From a virus, in IMG/VR virus record IMGVR_UViG_3300045996_004602, positions 1 to 45,436 of that record: DNA of 45,436 nucleotides. The stretch is one strand, 5' to 3'. The notes under the pieces are model-generated. The model worked only from the letters and a program-made list of their open reading frames with translations, was not told the DNA's origin and ran no database searches. The translations under genes and the position numbers were made by a program. Below are positions 14,797 to 22,299 of the stretch, piece after piece (the first letter of the stretch is position 1; the number at the start of each line of letters is the position of its first letter).

Positions 14797-15011
14797 TTCG
14801 GGCCTCCTTCCTCTACGACGATGGAGGTAAACGAGACCGAGACCTCGACGCCGGTGGACGCATAAAGTTCAGCGGCCACCTTTGCCGACATGTCTTCCAG
14901 TTCCGAGGGCTCCAACTTCGCGATCTTATCCTCACCCTCGACGACACATTCGCCCGAACCGCGGAAACCTCGCCTCGTAGTGTAGGTGTATTTGCACCGG
15001 AAGGTTTTCAC
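14793..15011 (-). CDS. Small beta-rich protein
   Basis: 72 aa. Alternating strands (MKTFRCKYTYTTRRGFRGSG, ECVVEGEDKIAKLEP) and a helix, then a further strand (GVEVSVSFTSIVVEEGG). No family recognised. Overlaps both neighbouring genes by 4 nt. Confidence 0.55.
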   Translation of the reverse strand: MKTFRCKYTYTTRRGFRGSGECVVEGEDKIAKLEPSELEDMSAKVAAELYASTGVEVSVSFTSIVVEEGGPK

Positions 15012-15154
15012 CTCGGACCTCCCTTCGTTTCCCGAATCGCCTTGGCGACCTCACGGACCGCCGAGGCGAGGTTGTTGATTGCGGACGAGCACCGGAAGCC
15101 TGATGGCATCGCTAATGCAATGATCACCGCAGAGCAGATAATTGCGAAGCCCAT
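15008..15154 (-). CDS. Small membrane protein
   Basis: 48 aa. N-terminal hydrophobic helix (MGFAIICSAVIIALAMPSGF) and a charged amphipathic helix (NNLASAVREVAKAIRETKGG). The start overlaps the SprT-like gene stop (TGATG at 15154). Function unknown. Confidence 0.5.
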   Translation of the reverse strand: MGFAIICSAVIIALAMPSGFRCSSAINNLASAVREVAKAIRETKGGPR

Positions 15155-15876
15155 CAGTTGGTCCCTCCTTTCGCCGCCGTCACCTTCGCGTTTTTCACGT
15201 CCGCGAGCATCGGCTGTTTCGTGGCCGGGGAGAGCGGGGGGCCGTATTTGTCGATCCACTCACGCGTTGTCCGGACTACGTATCCAGTTTGTGGGCACAC
15301 GCACTTGATGAGTCGGGTTCCCTGTTTGGGGACGCCGCTTTTGTCCTCTTCGAGCTTCGCGTGGGGGAAGGAGCCGAGCACCGGGAGGAGTTCGGTCCGG
15401 TTGAACTCCAGCAAGGCGTCGCCGCAAACGATGGCGTTCTCTCCGCGTCCGTGGAGGTCGAGCGAGCGGGCCATCTGCATGAACGCGGGGCCGTGTTTCT
15501 CGTCCACGCCGACGGTCGCATGCAGGAGTTGGTGAAGGAGGACGCCCAACACGTCCGCCGACTTTTCGAGGACCGGGTTGATGAAGATTTCGTGATGGCC
15601 GTCGCCGCTGGCGTCCTTGTCCCAGCACGCGCCGAGACGTTTGACGCCGCCCCGCCCGGTGTAACCGGTGGAGACCCGGAACGGTTGGACGCGCTCGCCG
15701 AGGCGTGCGCCGATTTCCTTCTCGTAAATCTTGGCGGCGGCGGTGAGCCATTCTTCCCGGCTCCGGTCGGAGCGTTTAAACGTCGAGTCATCGACGAGGG
15801 TGGGGCTCGCGGAAAGCGCCGAGGTGGTGTTGCCGATGCCGGCACTTGTGCCAGCGGATTTGAGTTTCACTTTCAT
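15154..15876 (-). CDS. SprT-like zinc metallopeptidase fold with HQLLH
   Basis: 240 aa. The core resembles SprT/wss-type metallopeptidase domains: FRVSTGYTGRGGVKRLGACW, a metal-binding helix VLGVLLHQLLHATVG and a distal KHGPAF. The motif is HQLLH (H115-Q116-L-L-H119). The catalytic Glu of HExxH is Gln, encoded CAA at 15531-15529, one base from GAA. Metal binding may survive while peptidase activity would be expected to be lost. The C-terminal KCVCPQTGYVVRTTREWIDK could be a degenerate zinc ribbon. Its leader has GTAACCAA and GACCAAATG. Confidence 0.75.
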   Translation of the reverse strand: MKVKLKSAGTSAGIGNTTSALSASPTLVDDSTFKRSDRSREEWLTAAAKIYEKEIGARLGERVQPFRVSTGYTGRGGVKRLGACWDKDASGDGHHEIFINPVLEKSADVLGVLLHQLLHATVGVDEKHGPAFMQMARSLDLHGRGENAIVCGDALLEFNRTELLPVLGSFPHAKLEEDKSGVPKQGTRLIKCVCPQTGYVVRTTREWIDKYGPPLSPATKQPMLADVKNAKVTAAKGGTN

Positions 15877-15924
15877 TTGGTCGGATTCTGTATCTGATTT
15901 TTGGTTACTGGATCGTCGGAGCCG

Positions 15925-16725
15925 TCAGGCGTCCGCGAAAAGGAGCTGCTGTTCTTCTTCGTAAACGGCCTCCGGCGTAGTCAGCGCCGGGGCCGGTAGA
16001 GCGAGGGGTTCGGAGACGGTCGGAGGAGTCGTCGGCACGTCCGCTGCTTGCGCGGGGAGCATCGTCAACGGAAGCCACGGCATGATGTGGTGAATGTTCC
16101 GCCACTGGCCCCACTGTTTGAGCGACAGCGTGTTGCCGTGGATCACGACGCAGGGGATTCCCCACAGCGACGTGTTGACGAAGCACATGTTGCAGGCGGT
16201 TTTGTTCACGTCCACGGCGACGACCCGCAGCTTGCGGATCAGGTCGCCGCGTCCGGCGTCCGCCAGAACCTTGCCGATTGAGAGAATCATCGCCCCGGCC
16301 CCGCAAGCGGGCTCGCTGATGGAGCAATGGCCGTGGTCGTTCACCGCCGCCTCGATGCCTTCGACAGTGACGGTGATTCTCGCGATGGCTTCGCACAGCG
16401 CGGCGGGGGTGTGGAACTCCCCGCCGTGTTGCGCGCCCTTTTGCGAGAGCGCCCAGTCCATGTAGTGGACACCGAGCACGTCGCTGAACGGCTCGTTTTG
16501 CATTTCCATCACGAGGGCGGCGAAGGCCTCGGTGAACAAGGTCAGCTCCTCCTTCGTCCACCGTTTCGCCTCTTCGAGGTATTCCGCTTCACGGGTCTGC
16601 ATGGCGAGCGTGCAGGCCGCGAAGGTGACGAAGGCATCAAACACCTTACGGTGGTCGTGACCGCGACGCGCAATGGCGTCCATCGCCCTCCGGAAGTCGG
16701 GGGGCGGCGAGTTTTTGGAGAACAT
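15925..16725 (-). CDS. N6-adenine methylase-like protein lacking motif IV
   Basis: 266 aa. The methylase part begins QHGGEFHTPAALCEAIARIT (HsdM-like FHTP region), with motif I SEPACGAGAMILSIG (137-150, SAM binding) and a VDVN acidic strand (171-174). After NTSLWGIPCVVIHGNTLSLK the expected NPPF/NPPY catalytic loop is absent; the protein goes on to a Pro-rich tail. Phages often carry such short HsdM-like proteins. Without motif IV, methyl transfer is doubtful and SAM binding or decoy roles are possible. Confidence 0.75.
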   Translation of the reverse strand: MFSKNSPPPDFRRAMDAIARRGHDHRKVFDAFVTFAACTLAMQTREAEYLEEAKRWTKEELTLFTEAFAALVMEMQNEPFSDVLGVHYMDWALSQKGAQHGGEFHTPAALCEAIARITVTVEGIEAAVNDHGHCSISEPACGAGAMILSIGKVLADAGRGDLIRKLRVVAVDVNKTACNMCFVNTSLWGIPCVVIHGNTLSLKQWGQWRNIHHIMPWLPLTMLPAQAADVPTTPPTVSEPLALPAPALTTPEAVYEEEQQLLFADA

Positions 16726-16728
16726 CGG

Positions 16729-17064
16729 TCATACCTCCTGCATAAATACCCAATTGGGTTTTGGAGGTGTTGGGGGTCGCCCCGTCGCACGAATAGCGGC
16801 AATAATATCAGCGCCATTGATGCTGGTGCCCCGTTTCGCAAGTCGCCCACGCCGACCTGTAGTCATGAAAGCGTAGAGGTCGTCAGCGGCGCTGTCCTTG
16901 GAGATGTCGAGCGGGCCGTGAACCCGTGCGCCTTTGCCCGTTTTGCAATGGCCAACGGCAATCGCGACCGCTAGCGCGTCGTCATGATCACGGGCCAAGA
17001 TAAACGCACCGGCTGGCGTCGTGTTGCCGACATCGAAAAAGAACGTTGGGATGATCGTGCTCAT
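16729..17064 (-). CDS. Phage protein of unknown function
   Basis: 111 aa. N-terminal STIIPTFFFDVGNTTPAGAF then ILARDHDDALAVAIAVGHCK; compact alpha/beta. The C-terminal part (AFMTTGRRGRLAKRGTSING, ADIIAAIRATG) is helical. No family recognised. The start overlaps the upstream stop (TAATG at 17064-17066). Confidence 0.6.
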   Translation of the reverse strand: MSTIIPTFFFDVGNTTPAGAFILARDHDDALAVAIAVGHCKTGKGARVHGPLDISKDSAADDLYAFMTTGRRGRLAKRGTSINGADIIAAIRATGRPPTPPKPNWVFMQEV

Positions 17065-17855
17065 TATTCGATGCTGTCGGGGGTGGAGAGGATGGCCGGA
17101 CCGCGCAGGGTCCGCTTGGCCAGCATCGAAGCGTGAGAATTGATCGGCAGCTTCTTGCTGACGCCGTCCTCGTCCACGAAGAAGACCATGTGCGATTTGC
17201 AACCGCAGTCGCACCGATTGTGAACCACCTCGATCTTGCCGTCGATGACCTCGGACAGCTCCGCTGTGGTGAACGTCTCCCCCTTCGGCGTGATGACCCA
17301 AGTGTTGCCGTCGGGCATGAACACTTTGCCGTGGACCTTCTGGCGCTCCCAGCACGCGACGTAGTCTTCGACGGACCCCTCCCAAATGAACTCGGAGTCG
17401 GGGACGGGGTGGAAGCCGAAACCGATGACAACCGCATGGTCGAGTTCGCGGTCGAGACTGGCGAGGTGGCCGGCGATTTTAAGGTCGGCGAGGTTCTCTT
17501 TCAGCTTTTCGAGGAGGGTCGCTTTGAGCCCTTCGATGCTTTTTGCGGTGGTCTCGTCGTCGTTGATGGAAACTTCGGCGGCGGCGGTTATGGCGGGGCC
17601 GAATTTATCGGAGACGAATTTTTTGACGAGGCCCTTGGCGATGTCGCCGACGCATTGCTCGCCGGTCTTGTAGAGTTGGGCGATCAGCGCCGCGTTGCAG
17701 GTCTCGACGGTGACGCCGAGGCACAGCTTTTTTTCATCGGGCGACTTCGGGCAGTTGTCCGGCGGGTAGGAGGGAAGCATGTCCGCCCACTGCTTGCGGG
17801 CGTCGGGGGCGTAGCGGAATTTGGATTTTTCGGACGGGGTGTGAGTCTGATTCAT
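17064..17855 (-). CDS. Phage protein, DUF3846-like C-terminus
   Basis: 263 aa. The N-terminal half is helical with scattered Cys (NCPKSPDEKKLCLGVTVETC). The C-terminal part (VVHNRCDCGCKSHMVFFVDE, DGVSKKLPINSHASMLAKRT, LRGPAIL) has the LPxN pattern I associate with DUF3846-type phage domains; the CDCGC cluster may bind metal. Leader: a doubled GTAACCA and a terminal GACCAATG. Function unknown. Confidence 0.6.
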   Translation of the reverse strand: MNQTHTPSEKSKFRYAPDARKQWADMLPSYPPDNCPKSPDEKKLCLGVTVETCNAALIAQLYKTGEQCVGDIAKGLVKKFVSDKFGPAITAAAEVSINDDETTAKSIEGLKATLLEKLKENLADLKIAGHLASLDRELDHAVVIGFGFHPVPDSEFIWEGSVEDYVACWERQKVHGKVFMPDGNTWVITPKGETFTTAELSEVIDGKIEVVHNRCDCGCKSHMVFFVDEDGVSKKLPINSHASMLAKRTLRGPAILSTPDSIE

Positions 17856-17895
17856 TGGTCGTATTTGTATTTGGTTACTGGTTACGGAACGAACA

Positions 17896-17920
17896 GGCCC
17901 CGCCAGTCACGGTCGGGGCC
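17896..17920. terminator. Hairpin between leftward genes
   Basis: GGCCCCG (17896-17902) pairs with CGGGGCC (17914-17920). There is no long T-run on either side (minus: CTGTTCG; plus: TTTGTT), so this is a partial terminator or an mRNA-processing/stability hairpin between the genes at 17943-18269 and 17064-17855. Confidence 0.5.
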
Positions 17921-17942
17921 TTTGTTGGGAGAGGGAGGACGG

Positions 17943-18269
17943 TCAGAGAAGGTTGAGCTGCTTTTTGTCGGTGACCTTCTTCGCCGGGGTGGCCGTCTCC
18001 AGTGCCGTCAGGCGGTCGTGTAGGCCGGTGGTGATTTTGGTGACGACTTCGAGGCGCGGCGTGAGAACCTTGTTCACGTCGTCGTCAACGTTCACCTCGA
18101 ACTCGTAGGCTTCGAGGATCTGTTCCATGCGGGCGGTGACGGAGGGGTGTTCGAGGAGGCGGTTCAGCAGCTCCGGGGTGTCGAGGATAACGGTGAGCAC
18201 GGAGGAGGCGTGGGTGATTTCGCCGGTCGTGTGTTTCGGGGCGGCGGTGTCTGCGAGTTTGGCTTTCAT
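17943..18269 (-). CDS. Small helical protein
   Basis: 108 aa. It starts MKAKLADTAAPKHTTGEITH; helices in SSVLTVILDTPELLNRLLEH and LEVVTKITTGLHDRLTALET suggest a coiled-coil or helical bundle. No family recognised. The ATG follows a complete SD-less leader (GTAACCAAATCAC ... GACCAATG, 18267-18300). Confidence 0.55.
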   Translation of the reverse strand: MKAKLADTAAPKHTTGEITHASSVLTVILDTPELLNRLLEHPSVTARMEQILEAYEFEVNVDDDVNKVLTPRLEVVTKITTGLHDRLTALETATPAKKVTDKKQLNLL

Positions 18270-18368
18270 TGGTCGGATGTATTAGTGATTTGGTTACGAA
18301 CTGAAACGGGGTGCCTCTCGTCGTTTAAACGTTAGGCGGTAAGGGGGAACGGTCGGACAGGGAGCGCC

Positions 18369-20036
18369 TCAACGGCGTCCGTGCTGTCCACCGGCAACGA
18401 CGTGACCGAGGGTGGAGAGGATTTTTTCCACCATGTTCGCGGGCGTCAGGCTATCGACGGTCCGGAGGAAGCAGTCATGCTGCATCGGTTGGTCGATCAG
18501 GAATCCGTAAGTCTCAAGGCGGCGATCCCGGCCAAGTAGTTCCTTGATCCGGCTCGCCTCGTATGGATCAATGTCCCCGTCCGTGATTATCGCCTGAATC
18601 AGGCGGTTCTCGCGGCGAGGGAGGAGTGACTGTAGGCCGCTCTCCATTGCATAGAGAAGATTCGTGGCATCGTGCAGGCCGACGCGCCCGATGGGGCTGT
18701 CAACCACACGCTCGTTCCACGCCTTCACCACCTTAACCGACGTGCTGAATGCGAGCACCTCGCATGGGATGCGAAGTTTCTCGAACAGTTCGGCGAGGAC
18801 GAGCGACAACGCGTTGGCGGCGTCGATGCGGGTGGACGTGGCGTGCTTTCCACGGGTGAGCTTTTGCGTTCCGTCTTCGTCATGCCCGGCGGTGTGGATG
18901 CCTTGGTTCCGATTGGAGTCGTAGCACATGGACCCGCTGTAATCGACGAACAACTGGACGGCGGTGTTGAGGCGCTCGGCATGGGTTGTCCGGTAGAAAA
19001 TGCGGTCGAGGTTTTGCCCCGTCGCGAGGTCCGTGATCTTCCGGAAGTCGAGGTCGCCGGTGTCCTTGTCGTAGGTCCGTTTGTGACGGGATACGCTCAA
19101 CAGCTCCTCACGGAGGGCCGCGAGGAGGGCGTTGAAGCCGGACACCTCAATGCGATGCCGCTCCCGCGTGGTGTGCTGGAGTGGGATGCGCGGGATGGGG
19201 TGGGGCATCGCCCGGATCGGAGCCGGCGGCGTGATGAACTGGAGATTGCCGAGGTCGGGTTGAACGGTCGGGGTCGCGTCGTCGCTTCCGCCGTCGTGGA
19301 ACACGTCCTCTGCCTCTCCGTAGTCGGGGCGCTCGATTAGAGGGTCGTCTTCGGGGTCGGTGGTTTTGCAACCGCCGCCTTCCTGTGGACCGTCTTTCTC
19401 CTCGCCCTCGCCGTCGTCGCCCTTGTCGGGTTTTCCGTCCCCGTCTTGGTCGTCCGGTTTGCCGTCGCCTTCACCGTCGCCGTCCTGCGGGTCTTGGTCG
19501 CCAGCGTCACCGTCACCGTCGGAGGGTTGGCCGTCTCCCTCGTCTGGTTTTTGGTCGCCGTCGCCTTCGCCGTCTTCCTGCTCCTCGCCCTCGCCGTCGC
19601 CCTTGTCGGGCTGCGGTTGGTCCTTCTTCTCCGGCTTCCCTTCGCCTTTACCCTTGCCGGGTTTGAGCGGGGGTGGCGGATCGTCGGGGAACACGGGGCG
19701 CGGCGGGTGTGGAAACCCAAAGGCGTCAGCGATGGCGCAAAAACCGCCATGGAGCCGGCGTTCGTCCGCCGTCATCGAGTCGAGCTGTGCGACATGTTCG
19801 AGCAGGTAGTCGCTTTTGGCGTTCACGCCCTTGCCGTAGCGGGGGCCTTGGAGCCGGTCGCGAATCTCGGTGGGCATCTGCTTGCGGCGGACGTGCCAGC
19901 CGTAGCGTTTCAGATACCGCTCAACGAATCCGTAGGTGAGCCGGTAGCGGTCGCCGACACGGGCGATGGTCGTTCCGGGCGGGGGCCGCTTCGTCGGATC
20001 GTCCGGCGGCGGCTGGTGTGTAATGATGTCAGCCAT
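18369..20036 (-). CDS. CobT-like VWA-domain protein
   Basis: 555 aa. Residues 1-115 form a helical domain; about 118-250 is a very acidic Gly/Asp/Pro-rich linker; then RIEVSGFNALLAALREELLS leads to a von Willebrand A domain with a MIDAS-type VDYSGSM (D365, S367, S369), later ITDGDIDPYEASRIKELLGR and FLIDQPMQHDCF. This is the architecture of CobT-like metallochelatase-type partners, which work with a CobS/MoxR AAA+ ATPase. The ATPase gene is directly upstream (20058-21278) and its TAA stop is in this gene's leader. In phages such pairs have no firmly known role; cobalt chelation here is unlikely without other cobalamin genes. Confidence 0.8.
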   Translation of the reverse strand: MADIITHQPPPDDPTKRPPPGTTIARVGDRYRLTYGFVERYLKRYGWHVRRKQMPTEIRDRLQGPRYGKGVNAKSDYLLEHVAQLDSMTADERRLHGGFCAIADAFGFPHPPRPVFPDDPPPPLKPGKGKGEGKPEKKDQPQPDKGDGEGEEQEDGEGDGDQKPDEGDGQPSDGDGDAGDQDPQDGDGEGDGKPDDQDGDGKPDKGDDGEGEEKDGPQEGGGCKTTDPEDDPLIERPDYGEAEDVFHDGGSDDATPTVQPDLGNLQFITPPAPIRAMPHPIPRIPLQHTTRERHRIEVSGFNALLAALREELLSVSRHKRTYDKDTGDLDFRKITDLATGQNLDRIFYRTTHAERLNTAVQLFVDYSGSMCYDSNRNQGIHTAGHDEDGTQKLTRGKHATSTRIDAANALSLVLAELFEKLRIPCEVLAFSTSVKVVKAWNERVVDSPIGRVGLHDATNLLYAMESGLQSLLPRRENRLIQAIITDGDIDPYEASRIKELLGRDRRLETYGFLIDQPMQHDCFLRTVDSLTPANMVEKILSTLGHVVAGGQHGRR

Positions 20037-20057
20037 GGTGGTGTATTGGTCGTTTGG

Positions 20058-21278
20058 TTACAGGCCGTTGGTAATGATCGCGGCGGCTTCGCGGTGCTCC
20101 GCAGCGGGGAGGCCGTCAAGAAGGCAGAAGTCCATCGCCTCCTGTGGGGAGAGCTGTTCGACGCACTTGTTGCCCTCCTCGTCCTGACCGAGCATGCAAC
20201 GGGCGATGCGCACCGCGATGCGGGTGGACGGGGCGGCGGTCAACTTGCGGGCCTCGTAGGCGGCGCGGAGACCGTTGAAGATGCCGACAAGTTTTTCCGC
20301 GTTGGTCGGCGTGAGTCCGACCCGGGCAAGAATGGACGCCTCTGTCTTGGCCGGGAGGTAGTCGCATTTGACGAACACGATGCGGTTGAGCAGCGCGGCA
20401 TTGAGGCGGAAGCCAGAATAGTTGCCGGTGTCGTCGCGGAGGGTGTTACACGTCATGAAGACCTGAAACCCCTGCTTCGCTTCGATGGTCTCGCCGGTCT
20501 GCGGGATGAAGATACGGCCGGTTTCGAGCACCGCGTTGAGGACGCTGATAATCTCGGGTTGGCACTGGTCGATTTCGTCCAGAATCAGCCCCATGCCATT
20601 GAGCATCGCGATGGGGAGGAAGCCGTAGGTGTAGAACGTTTCCGTTCCGGTCCCCGTCGCCCTGGCTGCGGGCTTCGCGAGGAAGTCGGAGAGGGCGAGA
20701 CCGTCGGCGACGCTGACCTTGAGGTAGCGTTGGCCGTGCTTACGCAGCATGTTTTCCAGCGGGAAGGTTTTGCCGGAGCCGGACGGGCCAGACGCCATGA
20801 TGTGGCGGCGCGAGCGGATGGCGTAGTCGATCCGCTTGGTAACGTAGGCGTCCTCGACGAAGAATTTGTCAACGGGGAGGAGGGGAGGGAGAGGGGTGGA
20901 TTGGCCGGACTTGAGGCTGGCTGCAACGGAGGCGGTGAAACCGGACTGGAACACCTCGTCGGCGATCCGCTTCATGTCGGCCTCGACGAACTTCACCTTG
21001 TTGGCTCCCTGCTGTTGGACGGAGACGGCGATGGCGTCTTGGAGGGTCTTGGCCTGCTCCATCAGCACCTTGCGGACACCGTCATCGTGTTGCTTGAGGA
21101 ACTTCGTGATGTCGTCGCCCATCTGCGTGAAGTTCGCTTTGGAGAGCTTCGTGAGTTCCTCCATCTTGCGGTTGATGAGGGGCTCGGCGTATTTCACTAC
21201 GTCCTTTTCTTCGACATCCAGTTCGAGGTTTTCGAGGATGCGGGTGACGAGCTGGCGGACTTGTTCTTCCTGAGTCAT
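20058..21278 (-). CDS. CobS/MoxR-like AAA+ ATPase
   Basis: 406 aa. A helical N-terminal part (1-130), then the AAA+ core: Walker A GPSGSGKT (164-171), KVSVADGLALSDFLAKP, YGFLPIAMLNGMGLILDEID (Walker B 231-237), then VFMTCNTLRDDTGNYSGFRL (sensor I) and LLNRIVFVKCDYL. This matches CobS/MoxR ATPases that remodel or load a client with a VWA partner. It is the first gene of the leftward operon; upstream lies the structured region and a leader with GAACCAAATACATCC and TCCAATG. Confidence 0.85.
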   Translation of the reverse strand: MTQEEQVRQLVTRILENLELDVEEKDVVKYAEPLINRKMEELTKLSKANFTQMGDDITKFLKQHDDGVRKVLMEQAKTLQDAIAVSVQQQGANKVKFVEADMKRIADEVFQSGFTASVAASLKSGQSTPLPPLLPVDKFFVEDAYVTKRIDYAIRSRRHIMASGPSGSGKTFPLENMLRKHGQRYLKVSVADGLALSDFLAKPAARATGTGTETFYTYGFLPIAMLNGMGLILDEIDQCQPEIISVLNAVLETGRIFIPQTGETIEAKQGFQVFMTCNTLRDDTGNYSGFRLNAALLNRIVFVKCDYLPAKTEASILARVGLTPTNAEKLVGIFNGLRAAYEARKLTAAPSTRIAVRIARCMLGQDEEGNKCVEQLSPQEAMDFCLLDGLPAAEHREAAAIITNGL

Positions 21279-21324
21279 TGGATTTTTTGGTCGGATGTAT
21301 TTGGTTCTCTCTGCGTTTAAACGG

Positions 21325-22110
21325 GCTTGAGACCGTCACGCCTTCCCACACGGGAGGCGGGCCGCATTAAACCGCCGACGGCACACGATGGAGCGCCCGT
21401 CTAGTCACGGGTGCTCAGTCATGCCGCCGGGGTTTTGAACTCGTTGCCGCCGTCGTCGCGACGGTGGGCGAGGGTTGGAGACGCCGTCCGGAAGGTGGAG
21501 CCGGGGGAGCGTCTGTTCGGGTTGTGAGCTTTTGCAGATAAAAGGATTTCAAATCTGATCCCTCGTCGTCGCTGGCCGGCCTTGTTGGGTGTTATCCATA
21601 GGCGGGCCGCTCGGAGGCAGGCTCGTTTACACTGGCGAGTGCTACTCGTGATCGCGTTTTTCTCAGGCAGGGGTGGACACGCTGGCATTTCGGGTCATGG
21701 CGGCTAGTCACCGCTCTCCGTAGCAGGGGTGGTAAATCCCCGCCGTGCTTGTCCCTGTCTCAGCTACGCCCCCACTTCATCGGCTTCGACGGCGATTGCT
21801 CGCCCGCCTCCATGGGTGCCAAAGGCTGTCATTCTACTTCACGCTTTCTTTCGCACTGGTTTCTCGACTTGTTCCCCCGCCTCCCTTTCGGACGGGCGGG
21901 GACTTGGAAAGGCGAAACCTGCCTTCCTATGAGTGTTACCCAGTTGTCTCCGTTTCGGTCGCCTCTCGGCGTCCCGGTGGCTCTCACCACGCGGCCCTAT
22001 TCACTGGCAAACTACCCATCCCCCGGTCTGTCGGGGGGAACGTGTGGCCTCTCGATTTAACGAGGCCGGAGAAAGAACGGCCTTCAGTATGCCATAAATT
22101 TACTACATTG
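21325..22110 (-). ncRNA. Candidate large structured non-coding RNA (minus strand)
   Basis: About 790 nt without a credible gene, full of inverted repeats. On the minus strand they fold into hairpins with GNRA tetraloops: GCC-GAGA-GGC (21961-21970), a 7-bp stem CCCCGCC/GGCGGGG capped by a CC-GAAA-GG helix (21875-21901), GGCGA-GCAA-TCGCC (21791-21804). Others: GGCCTC/GAGGCC (22046-22067), CCCCCG/CGGGGG (22020-22037), nested CGTAGC/GCTACG (21719-21768) around GGGG/CCCC, CCGTCG/CGACGG (21450-21464), and two hairpins with the same apex (21396-21411, 21700-21714). GNRA loops on this strand only fix orientation. It may be a standalone RNA (cf. giant phage RNAs such as GOLLD and ROOL, to which I cannot align it) or a long leader for the CobS-like operon. 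Ends are approximate. Confidence 0.7.
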
Positions 22111-22178
22111 CATAGTAATATTACATACTAAAAGCCGTTTACTATCAACGACTTATAAAGTGCCGTGATACGGCATAC
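22087..22178. promoter_or_regulatory. AT-rich divergent control region with nested dyads
   Basis: An AT-rich island in GC-rich DNA. It holds GTATGCC (22087-22093) facing GGCATAC (22172-22178), TTACTA-N7-TAGTAA (22100-22118), GTAATATTAC (22115-22124) and TGCCGT-N3-ACGGCA (22161-22175). Leftward it faces the structured RNA and CobS-like operon; rightward it faces the late genes. It therefore looks like a central operator/promoter region. Confidence 0.55.
22120..22148 (-). promoter_or_regulatory. Putative leftward promoter
   Basis: Minus strand: TTGATA (22148-22143), 17-nt spacer, TGTAAT (22125-22120). Start would be near 22112, at the upstream edge of the structured RNA candidate. Sequence match only. 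Confidence 0.4.
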
Positions 22179-22230
22179 ACGTTTAAACGGGTTTTTGTGG
22201 GGTAGCTCAAGCCGATTCGACGCCCGGAAA

Positions 22231-22258
22231 TTGACTGGGGACCTCCTTGAGAACAGGG
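22231..22258 (+). promoter_or_regulatory. AAATTGACT element upstream of the small basic gene
   Basis: GGAAATTGACT at about 22227-22237, with a run TTGAGAACAGG beyond. First copy of the late-region AAATTGACT box; here it is about 65 nt before the ATG and lacks the TAnnAT part. Confidence 0.35.
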
Positions 22259-22299
22259 GCCGCATTCCGCGTCCCCGCCAACCTCCCACAAGTCACACC

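Larger units (their letters stand above)
5747..21308. repeat. Recurring SD-less leader: GTAACCAA...(C)CAATG
   Basis: Seen plus strand at 2668-2694 and 5747-5777 and minus strand ahead of the genes starting at 12963, 13951, 15876, 17855, 18269, 20036 and 21278. The fullest form is GTAACCAAATACA, TCC, GACCAATG. The stop TAA of the gene before is part of it at 20058 and 12988. No Shine-Dalgarno is present in these leaders. A bare GTAACCAGACCAAT without an ATG lies after the gene ending at 2585. Confidence 0.75.

Noticed and set aside
19330-19690. Repetitive DNA that might be a CRISPR or tandem repeat
   Set aside because: It codes the acidic Gly/Asp linker of the VWA protein; repeats are irregular codon repeats without spacers. 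No CRISPR array seen anywhere.
19446-21320. Long plus-strand ORF of 624 codons antisense to the CobS/CobT-like genes
   Set aside because: It runs opposite two genes with clear catalytic motifs and owes its length to the GC-rich, acidic linker codons; its translation is low-complexity and shows no fold.
21745-22131. Plus-strand ORFs of about 100-130 codons in the 21.7-22.1 kb region
   Set aside because: They cross the inverted repeats of the candidate RNA, have no SD or leader motif and look non-protein-like.
22195-22230. tRNA-like words (GTAGCTCAA, TTCGACGCCC) upstream of the basic peptide gene
   Set aside because: They do not form a cloverleaf; no acceptor or anticodon stem.
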